This document shows positions 23,039 to 31,818 of a stretch of 64,000 nt of DNA, one piece after another; positions within the stretch are counted from its first letter, which is position 1; each line of letters starts with the position of its first letter. Origin of the DNA: Nonomuraea indica (GTDB lineage Bacteria > Actinomycetota > Actinomycetes > Streptosporangiales > Streptosporangiaceae). A program made the translations under genes and the position numbers. The notes beneath the pieces are model-generated. The model made no database searches. It saw nothing but the letters and a program-made list of their open reading frames with translations, and was not told where the DNA came from. The stretch lies in the NCBI RefSeq assembly GCF_002850745.1, contig NZ_KZ559468.1, positions 1-64,000 on the forward strand, in the 5' to 3' direction.

Positions 23039-23953
23039 CTACACGTGAGGCAGGACCTCCGCCGCGATCAGCTCCAGCTGCTCCAGATCGGACAGGTCCA
23101 TCACCTGGAGATAGACGCGCTCGGCCCCCAGCTTCGCCAGCTCGCCGAGCTTCTCCACGACCTCGCCCGGGGTGCCCGCGAGCCCGTTCGCGTGCAGCTC
23201 GTCCAGGCCGGTGCCGATGGCGGCCGCGCGCCGCTCCAGCTCGGCGGCGTCCCGGCCCACGCACACGGTCTGCGCCGCCGACAGGATGATCGTCCGCCCG
23301 GTGTCCTGCGCCGCCCGCCGTACCCGGTCGAACGCCGCGCCCGTGTCGGGCAGCGTCCGGAACGGCACGTTGTACTCGTCGGCGTAGGCGGCGGCCAGCC
23401 GCGGCGTGCGGGCGGCGCCGAAGCCGCCGATGATGATCGGCGGGCGCGGGCGCTGCGCCGGCTTCGGCAGCGCCGGGGAGTCGGCGAGCCGGTAGTAGCT
23501 GCCCTCGAACGAGTACGGGCCCTGGGCCGTCCACAGCCCCTGGATGATCTCCAGCTGCTCCTCGAACCGGGCGAAGCGCTCACCGACCGGCGGGAACGGG
23601 ATGCCGTACGCCGTGTGCTCGGCGTCGAACCAGCCCGTGCCCAGCCCCAGTTCGACCCGGCCGCCGCTCATCTGGTCCACCTGCGCGACGCTGATCGCCA
23701 GCGGGCCGGGCAGCCGGAACGTGGCCGGCGTCACCAGCGTGCCGAGCCGGATCGTGGACGTCTCCCTGGCCAGGCCGGCGAGCGTGATCCAGGCGTCGGT
23801 GGAGCCCGGCCCCGGGTCGCCCGCGCCGATGCGCTGGTAGTGGTCCGAACGGAAGAACGCGTCGAAGCCGAGCCGCTCGGCGGTCCGGGCGACGGTGAGC
23901 AGGTCGTCGTAGGAGGCGCCCTGCTGGGGCTCGGTGAAGATCCGCAACTTCAT
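23039..23953 (-). CDS. LLM-class F420-dependent oxidoreductase
   Basis: 304 aa from the ATG of MKLRIFTEPQ; a longer frame is rejected. A bacterial luciferase-like TIM barrel: GFDAFFRSDHY (about 27-37), TIRLGTLVTPATFRLPGPLAISVAQVDQMSGGRVELGLGTGW (about 66-107) and PIIIGGFG (about 168) bind the cofactor. Members in actinomycetes use reduced F420. The substrate is not predictable. It lies 54 bp from hen1 on the same strand, which could be coincidental. Confidence 0.85.
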   Translation of the reverse strand: MKLRIFTEPQQGASYDDLLTVARTAERLGFDAFFRSDHYQRIGAGDPGPGSTDAWITLAGLARETSTIRLGTLVTPATFRLPGPLAISVAQVDQMSGGRVELGLGTGWFDAEHTAYGIPFPPVGERFARFEEQLEIIQGLWTAQGPYSFEGSYYRLADSPALPKPAQRPRPPIIIGGFGAARTPRLAAAYADEYNVPFRTLPDTGAAFDRVRRAAQDTGRTIILSAAQTVCVGRDAAELERRAAAIGTGLDELHANGLAGTPGEVVEKLGELAKLGAERVYLQVMDLSDLEQLELIAAEVLPHV

Positions 23954-24069
23954 GACGCCATTATCGGCACAGAGCGGACGGCATCCGGAGAATGCCCCCA
24001 CGCCGCCCCCGATGCTTGCTAGCGTCTGCCGCCTGCGCTGTGTAACCACGTGACGACTCGGGGTGGGCC

Positions 24070-25212
24070 ATGTCGGGTACGCGACACCAGCGGGGGCCGG
24101 GCATGCTCCCGCGCCCTCTCGCCCTCCTCGCCGCGCTGGCGCTGTCCGGGACGACCGGGGTGGTGATCGGGTTGCTGCCCGGCCGGGCGCAGCCCGACGC
24201 CGGGCCCGGCTCCCCGTCCGTCCACGTGGCCGGGTCCGGCACGGCCGCCGGCCGTCCGCCCGGTACGCCCGGTCCGCCGGACGCCGACGCCGCGGGCGGG
24301 CCGGCCGTGGCGGAGGGGGCGTTCGTCGCCTTCGTGGACGCCGCCCGCCTGCCGGTGCCCGGCCTCGCCGCCCACGCCCGCCGCACCGGCCTGCGCCGCT
24401 ACGCCGTGGGCCACGTGATCGCCGAGCCCGGCGGCTGCGTCCCGCGCTGGGCCGGCGCGGCCCCCGCCGGCGGCGCGGCGGTCGCGTTCGGCGCCCTGCG
24501 CGGGCCGTTCGCCGACCTGCGCGCCGTCGGGGGCGAGGCCGGGCTGGTGCTCGGCGGGCCCGCGGGCCGCGGGCTGGCCGGGGCGTGCTCCACCGCCGAC
24601 GACCTCGCCGCCGCCTACCGCTCGCTCGTCACCGCCACCGGCGCGGCGTTCCTGGACTTCGAGGTGCGCGACGGCGCCGACCACGCCGCCGCCGAACGCC
24701 GGGCCCGCGCCGTCCGCGCGCTGCAGGAGGAGTTGCCGGTGCGGGTCGGCTTCACGCTGGAGCTCCACCCGTACGGGCTGGCGGCGCAGGACGTCGAGCT
24801 GCTCCGGCTCACCCACCGGCTCGGCGCCGACGTCACCACCGTCAACCTCCTGGCCCCCGTCCAGGCGCCCGAGCCGGGCACGCCGCTCCCGGTGCGCGAG
24901 GTGGCCGCCTCGTGGGACCAGCCGGCCGGCCGGTCGGGCGCGGGGACGCCCGACGCCCGGTTACGCCGGGTGGCCGCCGCCGTCCGGGTGGCGCGCGACC
25001 AGGTCGCGGCCGCCCAGAACCTGTCCGGAGCCGGCGAGGCGGGACGCCGGATCGCGTTGACTCCCGTGCTCGACGAGCCCCACGGCCTGAGCGAGACCGA
25101 CGCCCGCAAGCTGTCGGCGTTCGCCGACCGCCACGGCCTCGCCTGGCTCTCCCTGCGCGGCGTCCGGCAGGACCCGGCCGTGACCCGCATCCTGTGGCGT
25201 ACTCCTGCCTGA
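24070..25212 (+). CDS. Secreted GH18-like TIM-barrel protein, catalytic motif incomplete
   Basis: 380 aa. An N-terminal signal or anchor (about 12-36) precedes an Ala/Pro/Gly linker, then a probable chitinase-like barrel (about 80-375) with FVAFVDAARLPVPGL, strand AAFLDFEVRDG at the position of the GH18 DxxDxDxE motif, and VRVGFTLELHPYGL. Only part of the acidic motif is visible (D-F-E), so it may bind rather than cleave polysaccharide. The fold call is from overall resemblance to actinomycete proteins of this type. It stands alone between divergent and unrelated neighbours. Confidence 0.45.
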   Translation: MSGTRHQRGPGMLPRPLALLAALALSGTTGVVIGLLPGRAQPDAGPGSPSVHVAGSGTAAGRPPGTPGPPDADAAGGPAVAEGAFVAFVDAARLPVPGLAAHARRTGLRRYAVGHVIAEPGGCVPRWAGAAPAGGAAVAFGALRGPFADLRAVGGEAGLVLGGPAGRGLAGACSTADDLAAAYRSLVTATGAAFLDFEVRDGADHAAAERRARAVRALQEELPVRVGFTLELHPYGLAAQDVELLRLTHRLGADVTTVNLLAPVQAPEPGTPLPVREVAASWDQPAGRSGAGTPDARLRRVAAAVRVARDQVAAAQNLSGAGEAGRRIALTPVLDEPHGLSETDARKLSAFADRHGLAWLSLRGVRQDPAVTRILWRTPA

Positions 25213-25263
25213 ACTGTAGGATCTCGCACGAAAGCGATGATTTTGCGGTGAGGGGGAGGGGCG

Positions 25264-26388
25264 GTGACGGCCCGGCCGGACACAGCGAGGAAGGTCCTCC
25301 TCTCCTGGATGGACGCCATGGTCGTCCTGTTCGCGCTCGGACTCACCGCCTACATCGCGTTACGGACGGCCCAGGGCCGGATCTCGCTCCCGCGCGCCGT
25401 GAGCGCCGAAGCCTGCCTGCTGACCGTGTTCGGCCTCTTCCCGTTCGTGCTGCGCGACGCCTTCGACGCCCGGCCACGCCCCCTGGTGAAGCTCACCGTC
25501 TCCGGACTCGCGGCGGCCATGGCCGTCGCGCTCGTCCCGGCGCCGCCCGAGGGCGCCACCGGGGAGGGCTCCTGGGCGATGGTGGCGTTCCTGTGGCTGT
25601 CGGTGGCGATCCTCCACCTGCCCGCCTGGGGGGCGCTGGGCCTGGGCGTCGTGGTGGTCGGCCTGACCGCCTCGTACGTCGTCGTGGTCACCGGCCGGCC
25701 CTGGCCGGGCGTCCTGCTCACCGAGGCGCTGACCGCCGTCCTGATGGCTGTGGCCATGTGGTTGTGGCGCTGGCTGTGGTGGACCATCAGGGAGGCCAAC
25801 GACAGCAAGGAGGCCAAGGCCCGGTTGGCCGTCTCCGAGGAGCGGCTGCGCTTCGCCCGTGACCTGCACGACCTGCTCGGCCACAGCCTGTCCGTCATCA
25901 CGCTCAAGAGCGAGCTGGCCGCCAAGCTCGCCACCAAGGACGCCGCGCGGGCGGCGCGCGAGATGGCCGACGTGCGCAGGCTCGTCGCCGAGTCGCTCAC
26001 CGAGGTCCAGCACGCCGTGGACGGCTACCAGACGCTGGACCTCGACGAGGAGCTCGCCGGCGTGCGGGCCGCGCTGGAGGCGGCGGGCACCCGCTGCACC
26101 GTCGAGGCGCGGGCCGGTGACCTGTCGCCCGCCGCGCGGGCGCTGCTGGCCTGGGCGGTGCGCGAGGGCGGCACCAACGTGCTCAAGCACAGCACGGCCA
26201 CCCGGTGCGAGATCACCATCGACGGCGGGGTGCTGGAGATGCGCAACGACGGTGTCCGGCGACCGGCCGCCGAGCCGGGCAGCGGCCTGCGCGGGCTGGC
26301 CGAGCGGATGACGACCGCGGGCGGCTCGCTCACCGCGGCCGGGACGCCGGACGGTGGGTTCCTGCTCCGGGCGGCGGTGCCCGCATGA
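25264..26388 (+). CDS. NarL-type sensor histidine kinase
   Basis: 374 aa from a GTG preceded by GGGGAGGGG. The N-terminal half has about five membrane helices without a large outside loop. It is followed by a short coiled linker (SKEAKARLAVSEERL) and a HisKA_3 dimerisation segment with the phospho-acceptor in FARDLHDLLGHSL (His202). A compact ATPase domain has the N-box (REGGTNVLKHS) and G-box (GSGLRGLAERM). It phosphorylates the response regulator of the operon. The 3' end overlaps the second kinase by 4 bp. Confidence 0.9.
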   Translation: MTARPDTARKVLLSWMDAMVVLFALGLTAYIALRTAQGRISLPRAVSAEACLLTVFGLFPFVLRDAFDARPRPLVKLTVSGLAAAMAVALVPAPPEGATGEGSWAMVAFLWLSVAILHLPAWGALGLGVVVVGLTASYVVVVTGRPWPGVLLTEALTAVLMAVAMWLWRWLWWTIREANDSKEAKARLAVSEERLRFARDLHDLLGHSLSVITLKSELAAKLATKDAARAAREMADVRRLVAESLTEVQHAVDGYQTLDLDEELAGVRAALEAAGTRCTVEARAGDLSPAARALLAWAVREGGTNVLKHSTATRCEITIDGGVLEMRNDGVRRPAAEPGSGLRGLAERMTTAGGSLTAAGTPDGGFLLRAAVPA

Positions 26389-27557
26389 TCCGGCGCGTCG
26401 CCCGCCGGCTCGGCCCGTTCGCCCGCCGGCTCGGCCCGTTCGCCCGCCGGCTCGGCCCGTTCGCCCGGACGGCGAGCAAGCTCGACAAGGTCCGCTGGCT
26501 GATCGTCTACTCGACCGACTTCGTCAACCTGATCGCCCTCCTCGGTCTGTACGACGTGTACCTGCGGTGGCAGACGGTCGGCCTGCCGGTCGCCATAGCG
26601 ATCCTGGCCGCGGTCCTGCTGGTGGTGCTCGTCGTGCTGGCCGGGCGGACGTTCCGGGTCGCCGTCCGGGGCGGCCCGCGGCCCACGGCCGTCCTCGCGG
26701 TCGCCGGGGTGATCACGCTGCTGCTGAGCGTCATCCCGCTCGTGTACGCGATCGCGCTCTGGCTCGCCATGCTGGCGCCGTTCGTGCGGGGGCGCACCCT
26801 CGTCCTCGCGTCCGCCGGCACGGTGGTGCTGCTCAACGGCTACGTCACGGTGGCCGACGGCCGCCTGTACCCGCCGCTCGTCCTCATCCAGATCGTGCTG
26901 ACGGCGATCGTGACCGGCGCCGTCCTGGCCAACCTGGCGCTGTGGCGGGTGGCTCGGGAGGCGCACGAGGGGCAGGAGGCCAAGGCCCGGCTGGCGGTCT
27001 CCGAGGAGCGGTTGCGCTTCGCCCGCGACCTGAACGACCTGCTCGGCCAGAGCCTCACCGGCATCTCCGGCAGGACCGCGGGCGCGGAGGAGAAGCTGGG
27101 CGACGACCCCGCCGCGGCCGCCGCCGAGATGTTCGAGGTCCGCGACCTGGCCCGGCAGGCGCTGCGCGAGGTCCGCGCCGCCGTGCAGAACTACCGCGCC
27201 CTGGATCTCGACGAGGTGCTCTCCAGCGTGCGGGCGGTGCTGGAGGCCGCCGGCGTGCGCTGCGTCGTGGACGCCGACACCGCCTCCCTGGCGCCCGAGA
27301 CCCGCACGCTGCTGGCCACCGTCGTCCGCGAGGGGGCCACGAACGTGCTCAAGCACAGCAGGGCCGAGCACTGCAGGATCACGATCAAGGACGGAGTGCT
27401 GGAGATGTCCAACGACGGAGTGAACGGCCCCGCCGGCGACCCCAACCCGAACGGGCTCGGCGGGCTGTCCCAGCGCGTCGGCGCCGCGGGCGGCTCGTTG
27501 TCGGCCGGGCCCACGCGCGAGGGCACCTTCCTGCTCCGGGCGGCGGTGCCGGCATGA
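26385..27557 (+). CDS. Histidine kinase homologue lacking the phospho-acceptor His
   Basis: 390 aa. A paralogue of the preceding kinase, with the same linker (EAKARLAVSEERLRFARDL) and about five membrane helices, but the H-box reads NDLLGQSL: Asn217 replaces the His and Gln replaces the second His. The ATP-binding part is kept (REGATNVLKHS, GLGGLSQRV). It therefore should not autophosphorylate on the usual residue but could form heterodimers with, or regulate, its partner. The N terminus starts with three RRLGPFA repeats. Both ends overlap neighbours by 4 bp. Confidence 0.9.
   Translation: MIRRVARRLGPFARRLGPFARRLGPFARTASKLDKVRWLIVYSTDFVNLIALLGLYDVYLRWQTVGLPVAIAILAAVLLVVLVVLAGRTFRVAVRGGPRPTAVLAVAGVITLLLSVIPLVYAIALWLAMLAPFVRGRTLVLASAGTVVLLNGYVTVADGRLYPPLVLIQIVLTAIVTGAVLANLALWRVAREAHEGQEAKARLAVSEERLRFARDLNDLLGQSLTGISGRTAGAEEKLGDDPAAAAAEMFEVRDLARQALREVRAAVQNYRALDLDEVLSSVRAVLEAAGVRCVVDADTASLAPETRTLLATVVREGATNVLKHSRAEHCRITIKDGVLEMSNDGVNGPAGDPNPNGLGGLSQRVGAAGGSLSAGPTREGTFLLRAAVPA
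26400..26468 (+). repeat. 21-bp tandem repeat at the pseudokinase N terminus
   Basis: Three identical 21-bp copies (unit GCCCGCCGGCTCGGCCCGTTC) plus a partial copy encode the basic RRLGPFA repeats before the first membrane helix. Exact identity indicates recent duplication. Confidence 0.9.
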
Positions 27558-28153
27558 CGACGCGCGTGCTGCTGGCCGACGACGAGCACCTCATCCGCGG
27601 CGCCCTGGCCGCCCTGCTCGACCTGGAGGACGGCATCGAGGTCGTCGCGCAGGTCGGCCGGGGCGACGAGGTGCTGGCCGCCGTCGCCGAGCACCGGCCG
27701 GACGTCGCGGTGCTCGACATCGAGATGCCCGGCATGGACGGGCTGAGCGCGGCCGAGCAGATCAGCTCCCTGTGCAGGATCGTGATTCTCACCAGCCTGG
27801 GCCGTCCCGGCTACCTGCGCCGGGCGATGGCCGCCGGCGTCAGCGGGTTCCTCGGCAAGGACGCCTCCGCCGAGGAGCTGGCCATGGCCATCCGCAAGGT
27901 TCAGACGGGCGGCCGGTACCTCGACGCCGAACTGGCCGCCGCCGCGATGGCCGCGGGCGACAGCCCGCTCACCGAGCGCGAACGCGACGCGCTGCGGCTG
28001 GCCAGCGACGGCGCGGCCATCTCCCGGATCGCCGCCGAGCTGCACCTGACGGAGGGAACGGTGCGCAACTACCTGTCCAGCGCCATGACGAAGCTGGGCG
28101 CCCAGAACCGGCTGGAGGCGATCCGCACCGCTCAGCGCATGGGCTGGCTGTGA
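27554..28153 (+). CDS. NarL/FixJ-type response regulator
   Basis: 199 aa. The receiver domain has the acidic pair Asp9-Asp10, phospho-acceptor Asp55 (VLDIEMPGMDG), Thr (ILTSLG) and Lys (FLGKDAS). The LuxR-type HTH is at about 137-195 (SPLTERERDALRLASDG... EGTVRNYLSSAMTKLGAQNRLEAI). Overlap with the pseudokinase by 4 bp makes a three-gene operon with two kinase-type inputs and one output. Its target genes are unknown; the adjacent transporter is a possibility. Confidence 0.93.
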   Translation: MTTRVLLADDEHLIRGALAALLDLEDGIEVVAQVGRGDEVLAAVAEHRPDVAVLDIEMPGMDGLSAAEQISSLCRIVILTSLGRPGYLRRAMAAGVSGFLGKDASAEELAMAIRKVQTGGRYLDAELAAAAMAAGDSPLTERERDALRLASDGAAISRIAAELHLTEGTVRNYLSSAMTKLGAQNRLEAIRTAQRMGWL

Positions 28154-28212
28154 CGTTCGTGCCATAAAGGCCGTTTCACCGGGTAGGGGCCGTCCCCTGG
28201 GGAGGGGCGGAG

Positions 28213-29613
28213 ATGGCTACTCGGGACACACACCAGGAGCACCTCGGCCACGTCGTCTTCATCACGGCGGCGGCGGCCATCGGCGGGTTCCTGTTCGGCT
28301 ACGACAGCTCCGTGATCAACGGAGCCGTCGTCGGCATCCAGAAACACTTCGCCGTGGGGCCTGTGGAGATCGGCATCGTGGTCGCCATCGCGCTCCTCGG
28401 CTCGGCCGTCGGCGCCTGGACCGGCGGTCGCCTGGCCGACCGCTGGGGACGCACCCGGACGATGCAGGTGGCGGCGGCGCTGTTCGCCATCAGCTCCATC
28501 GGGCAGATGCTCCCGTTCACCGTCTATGACCTCGCCCTGTGGCGGGTGCTGGCCGGTGTCGCGATCGGCATGGCGTCCGTGCTCGGGCCCGCCTACATCG
28601 CCGAGGTGGCGCCACCGGCCTACCGGGGCCGCCTGGGGTCGTTCCAGCAGCTCGCCATCGTGCTCGGCATCGCCGTCTCCCAGCTGGTCAACTACGTGAT
28701 CGCGCGGCTGGCCGGCGGCGACGTCAACAACCCGCTGTGGGGGCTGGAGGCCTGGCAGTGGATGCTGGGCGCGTGCGTCGTTCCGGCGTTGCTCTACTGG
28801 CTGTTCGCCGCGAACATCCCCGAGTCGCCCCGCTACCTCGTGATGGCCGGCCGCGACCAGCAGGCGCGCAAGGTGCTCGCCGAGGTCGAGGGCGCGGGCG
28901 TGGACCTGGACGTCCGCCTGCGGGAGATCCACCAGGTGCTGCGGACCGAGGAGAAGCCGACGCTGCGCGACCTGCGCGGCTCGGCGCTGGGTCTGCTGCC
29001 GATCGTGTGGGTGGGCATCATCCTGTCGGTGTTCCAGCAGTTCGTCGGCATCAACGTGATCTTCTACTACTCGTCGGTGCTGTGGCAGTCGGTCGGCATC
29101 ACGCAGGCCAACTCGCTGCTGATCAGCTTCTCCAGCTCCGTCATCAACATCATCGGCACGTTCATCGCCATCGCGCTGGTGGACCGGATCGGGCGCAAGC
29201 CGCTGCTGCTCATCGGCTCGGCGGGCATGGCCGTCTCGCTGGCCACGGCCGCCTGGGCGTTCAGCGCCGCCGAGACGGTGAACGGCTCGCCGCAACTGCC
29301 CAGCCCGCAGGGTCCGATCGCGCTGGTGGCCGCCAACGCGTTCGTGCTCTTCTTCGCCCTGTCGTGGGGCGTGGTGGTCTGGGTGCTGCTGGGCGAGATG
29401 TTCCCCAACCGGATCCGGGCCGCCGCTCTCGGCGTCGCGGCCTCGGCGCAGTGGATCGCCAACTGGGCGATCACGGTGACCTTCCCGGTCCTGTCCGAGT
29501 GGAACCTGCCGCTCACCTACGCCATGTACGCGGGCTTCGCGGTGCTGTCGTTCCTGTTCGTCACGCGCTGGGTCCGCGAGACGAAGGGACGGCGGTTGGA
29601 GGAGATGGGCTGA
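28213..29613 (+). CDS. MFS sugar porter
   Basis: 466 aa with twelve membrane helices. Sugar porter signatures are present: GYDSSVINGAVVGI in helix 1, ADRWGRTRT after helix 2, PESPRYL at the end of helix 6, DRIGRKPLLL in the second half and VRETKGRRLEEMG at the C terminus, with QQFVGINVIFYYSS in helix 7. It should import a sugar by proton symport; the exact sugar cannot be read. GGGGAGGGG lies before the ATG. It starts 60 bp after the response regulator. Confidence 0.93.
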   Translation: MATRDTHQEHLGHVVFITAAAAIGGFLFGYDSSVINGAVVGIQKHFAVGPVEIGIVVAIALLGSAVGAWTGGRLADRWGRTRTMQVAAALFAISSIGQMLPFTVYDLALWRVLAGVAIGMASVLGPAYIAEVAPPAYRGRLGSFQQLAIVLGIAVSQLVNYVIARLAGGDVNNPLWGLEAWQWMLGACVVPALLYWLFAANIPESPRYLVMAGRDQQARKVLAEVEGAGVDLDVRLREIHQVLRTEEKPTLRDLRGSALGLLPIVWVGIILSVFQQFVGINVIFYYSSVLWQSVGITQANSLLISFSSSVINIIGTFIAIALVDRIGRKPLLLIGSAGMAVSLATAAWAFSAAETVNGSPQLPSPQGPIALVAANAFVLFFALSWGVVVWVLLGEMFPNRIRAAALGVAASAQWIANWAITVTFPVLSEWNLPLTYAMYAGFAVLSFLFVTRWVRETKGRRLEEMG

Positions 29614-29614
29614 C

Positions 29615-29642
29615 CCGGCCGCCACCAGCCGGTGGCGGCCGG
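29615..29642. terminator. Bidirectional terminator
   Basis: CCGGCCGCCACC (29615-29626) and GGTGGCGGCCGG (29631-29642) form a perfect 12-bp stem with a 4-nt loop, between the convergent sugar porter and NTF2-like genes. Confidence 0.8.
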
Positions 29643-29651
29643 CGCGGGCCG

Positions 29652-30107
29652 TCAGGCGAGCGGGATCGGCGTGTCGTCCTCGTCCGCCCGGCGCGGGCCG
29701 AAGATCCGCCGGTCGGCGGCGGTGATGGCGACGTCGTTGATGCTCGCCTCCCGCCGCCGCATCAGGCCCTCCGCGTCGAACTCCCACAGCTCGTTGCCGT
29801 AGCTGCGCCACCATCGCCCGTCCGCGTCATGCCATTCGTACTGGAAGCGGACGGCGATGCGGTCGCCGGTGAACGCCCACAGCTCCTTGCGCAGGGCGTA
29901 GTCGAGCTCCCTTTCCCACTTGCGGGTGAGGAAGGCGACGATCTCCTCCCGGCCGCTGACGAACACGTCACGGTTGCGCCAGACGGAGTCGGGAGTGTAG
30001 GCGAGCGCCACACGGTGCGGGTCGCGGGTGTTCCACGCGTCCTCGGCGGCCCGCACCTTGGCGCGGGCCGTCTCGGCGGTGAACGGCGGGACGGGTGGTC
30101 GGGTCAT
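29652..30107 (-). CDS. NTF2-like DUF1348 protein
   Basis: 151 aa, a full-length match by pattern to the DUF1348 group of the NTF2/SnoaL fold: [74 protein letters not shown]. The function of the group is unknown; small-molecule binding is typical of the fold. Last gene of the VOC-PPOX-ferredoxin operon. Confidence 0.85.
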   Translation of the reverse strand: MTRPPVPPFTAETARAKVRAAEDAWNTRDPHRVALAYTPDSVWRNRDVFVSGREEIVAFLTRKWERELDYALRKELWAFTGDRIAVRFQYEWHDADGRWWRSYGNELWEFDAEGLMRRREASINDVAITAADRRIFGPRRADEDDTPIPLA

Positions 30108-30131
30108 GGTCTTCCTTCCTGTGGCTGCCGC

Positions 30132-30323
30132 TCAGTCGTGCCGCACGGCGATGGCCTGGACCGGGCAGGCGCGGACGGCCAGCTCGATGTCGCCGGTCAG
30201 GGCGTCGTCCGGCGCGGCGTCGTAGGTCAGGACGTCGTCGCCGTCGAGGCCGAACACGTCGGGCGCGGCGTACACGCACTGGGCGTGGGTCTGGCAGAGG
30301 GTCATGTCGACGTGGACGCGCAT
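30132..30323 (-). CDS. Small ferredoxin
   Basis: 63 aa. Cysteines in CQTHAQC (C-X5-C) and CPVQAI (near residue 54) are the three ligands of a [3Fe-4S] cluster, as in actinomycete ferredoxins that serve cytochromes P450 or oxidoreductases; a fourth ligand position is occupied by His/Ala. No P450 is nearby, so the partner is more likely the adjacent PPOX-type protein. Spaced 24 bp from the next gene. Confidence 0.85.
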   Translation of the reverse strand: MRVHVDMTLCQTHAQCVYAAPDVFGLDGDDVLTYDAAPDDALTGDIELAVRACPVQAIAVRHD

Positions 30324-30334
30324 GGCGGCTCCCT

Positions 30335-31267
30335 TCAGGGGGCGACGGGCGGGTTGAACCGGGAGTACGCCCCGAACGTCCAGCGCTGCGGGACGGCCCC
30401 GGCGACCTCGACGACCTGCTCGACGTCGAAGTCGACCAGCCGCTGCGCGCCGGGCACCCCCGCGGCCCGCTCCGGGTCCCAGTCGACCCGGGCGCGGCCG
30501 GTCAGGTGCAGCGCGCGACCGCCCTCCCAGTCGAGGAACAGCAGCCCGCAGCGGGGGTCGAGCTCCAGGTTGCCCAGGGTCATGAACATGGCGTTGCCGA
30601 CGTAGTCGGGCCAGGACAGCCGGCGGGCGCCGGTCGCCCGGACGAAGCCGGGAGCGCCGCCCCGGTGCGAGGCGTCGGCGCCCTTGCCCGGCGCGCGGGT
30701 GGCCACGAAGAACGTGTCGGCGCCCGTGATCCAGCGCAGCTGGCCGTCGTCCGGCTGCTCGCTCCAGGTGGCCGCCACGGGCTTCGCCGGGGCGTCGTCG
30801 CCGGCGGGTGTACGAGTCTGGATGTACTTGGGGCAGTTGGCGTACACCTGTTCCGTACGGACCACGAGACCGGAGCCGTCGCGGCGGGCGCGGCCGTTGA
30901 CGCGCATCCTCTTGCGGCTGCCCGGCTCCAGCGCCAGCATCCCGATGTCGCGCTCCTCGTCGAACCGGCCGGCCAGCGGGTCGCCGGCGACGGGCAGCCG
31001 GTCCACCGTGACGGTCCGCTCGTCGGGCGCGGCGGCGAACCCGGGCGGCCCGGCCAGCGGGCTCGCCCAGACGGCCCCGCCGGCGTCCGCGGCGGCGATC
31101 ACGAGCAGCCGCTGCCGGGCGAGGAACTCCGCGGCCACGGCCGGCACGAACGCCCGCACCCCGGCCGATCCCCAGCCGGAGCGGGTGAACCCGGCCCGCC
31201 GCTGCACCGCCGTCTCTCCCTCGTGCGTCATCTCGTGCGTCATCTCGGGTGTCATCACGGGCGTCAT
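30335..31267 (-). CDS. Pyridoxamine 5'-phosphate oxidase-family flavoprotein
   Basis: About 310 aa. It has a split beta-barrel typical of large PPOX proteins: RLLVIAAADAGGAVWASPLAGPPGF (about 55-80), ERDIGMLALEPGSRKRMRVNGRA, and DYVGNAMFMTLGNLELDPRCGLLFLDWEGGRALHLTGRARV (about 215-255). It likely binds FMN. The start is uncertain because the N terminus is four MT-x-x repeats (MTPV MTPE MTHE MTHE), each with its own ATG; the first is used here. Its neighbours are a ferredoxin and a VOC protein, so redox conversion of an unknown compound is the best guess. Confidence 0.8.
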   Translation of the reverse strand: MTPVMTPEMTHEMTHEGETAVQRRAGFTRSGWGSAGVRAFVPAVAAEFLARQRLLVIAAADAGGAVWASPLAGPPGFAAAPDERTVTVDRLPVAGDPLAGRFDEERDIGMLALEPGSRKRMRVNGRARRDGSGLVVRTEQVYANCPKYIQTRTPAGDDAPAKPVAATWSEQPDDGQLRWITGADTFFVATRAPGKGADASHRGGAPGFVRATGARRLSWPDYVGNAMFMTLGNLELDPRCGLLFLDWEGGRALHLTGRARVDWDPERAAGVPGAQRLVDFDVEQVVEVAGAVPQRWTFGAYSRFNPPVAP

Positions 31268-31274
31268 CACGGGC

Positions 31275-31727
31275 CTAGAAGAACCCGCAGGTCGGAGCGC
31301 CCTGCGTGGGAGCCGGCGCGGCGTCCGCCCCGCTGGGGGCGGAGATCTCCAGGCGGATGCCGTCGGGGTCGGTGAAGAACACGCCACCGGACGACGCGCC
31401 CTCGCGGTGCGGCACGACCCCGTCGTAGACGAGGGTCGCGCCGAGCTCGCGCAGCACCTCCTCGGCCCGGCGCACCGCCTCGATGTCGGGCACCTGGAAC
31501 GACAGGTGGTGCAGGCCCGGCCGGTCGGTCGGGAACTCGCCGCTGCTCTGCTGCCACAGCGTGACCATCAGCCTGCCCTCGCGGCCGAGGAGGGCGAAGC
31601 GGCGGTCGCCGCCGGTCTGCTCGCTGATCACTTCGAGCTCGAAGACCCGCTGGTAGAAGGCGGTGGAGCGGGCCAGGTCGGTGACGTTCAGGCCGATGTG
31701 GCCGGTCTGCGGCGCGGGCGTGCCCAT
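31275..31727 (-). CDS. VOC-family (glyoxalase-like) protein
   Basis: 150 aa with the two beta-alpha-beta modules of the vicinal oxygen chelate fold: GHIGLNVTDLARSTAFYQRVFELEV (metal His near residue 10) and LHHLSFQVPDIEAVRRAEEVL (His near 75), ending GGVFFTDPDGIRLEI (Glu metal ligand). Metal-dependent lyase, isomerase or dioxygenase chemistry is possible. It is the first gene of the leftward operon and faces the CGNR regulator across an inverted repeat. Confidence 0.88.
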   Translation of the reverse strand: MGTPAPQTGHIGLNVTDLARSTAFYQRVFELEVISEQTGGDRRFALLGREGRLMVTLWQQSSGEFPTDRPGLHHLSFQVPDIEAVRRAEEVLRELGATLVYDGVVPHREGASSGGVFFTDPDGIRLEISAPSGADAAPAPTQGAPTCGFF

Positions 31728-31744
31728 GCGGAACCTCCGGAACT

Positions 31745-31778
31745 TTCTAATGGTCTACTGCGTTGTTCTCCATTAGAA
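31745..31778. promoter_or_regulatory. Divergent operator between VOC operon and CGNR regulator
   Basis: TTCTAATGG (31745-31753) and CCATTAGAA (31770-31778) are exact complements separated by 16 bp, in an AT-rich gap between divergent genes. The position suggests the CGNR protein binds here and controls both directions. Confidence 0.65.
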
Positions 31779-31818
31779 GAGTGGGGGAGATTCCTCACGT
31801 CGTCAACTGTTGGGTAGC

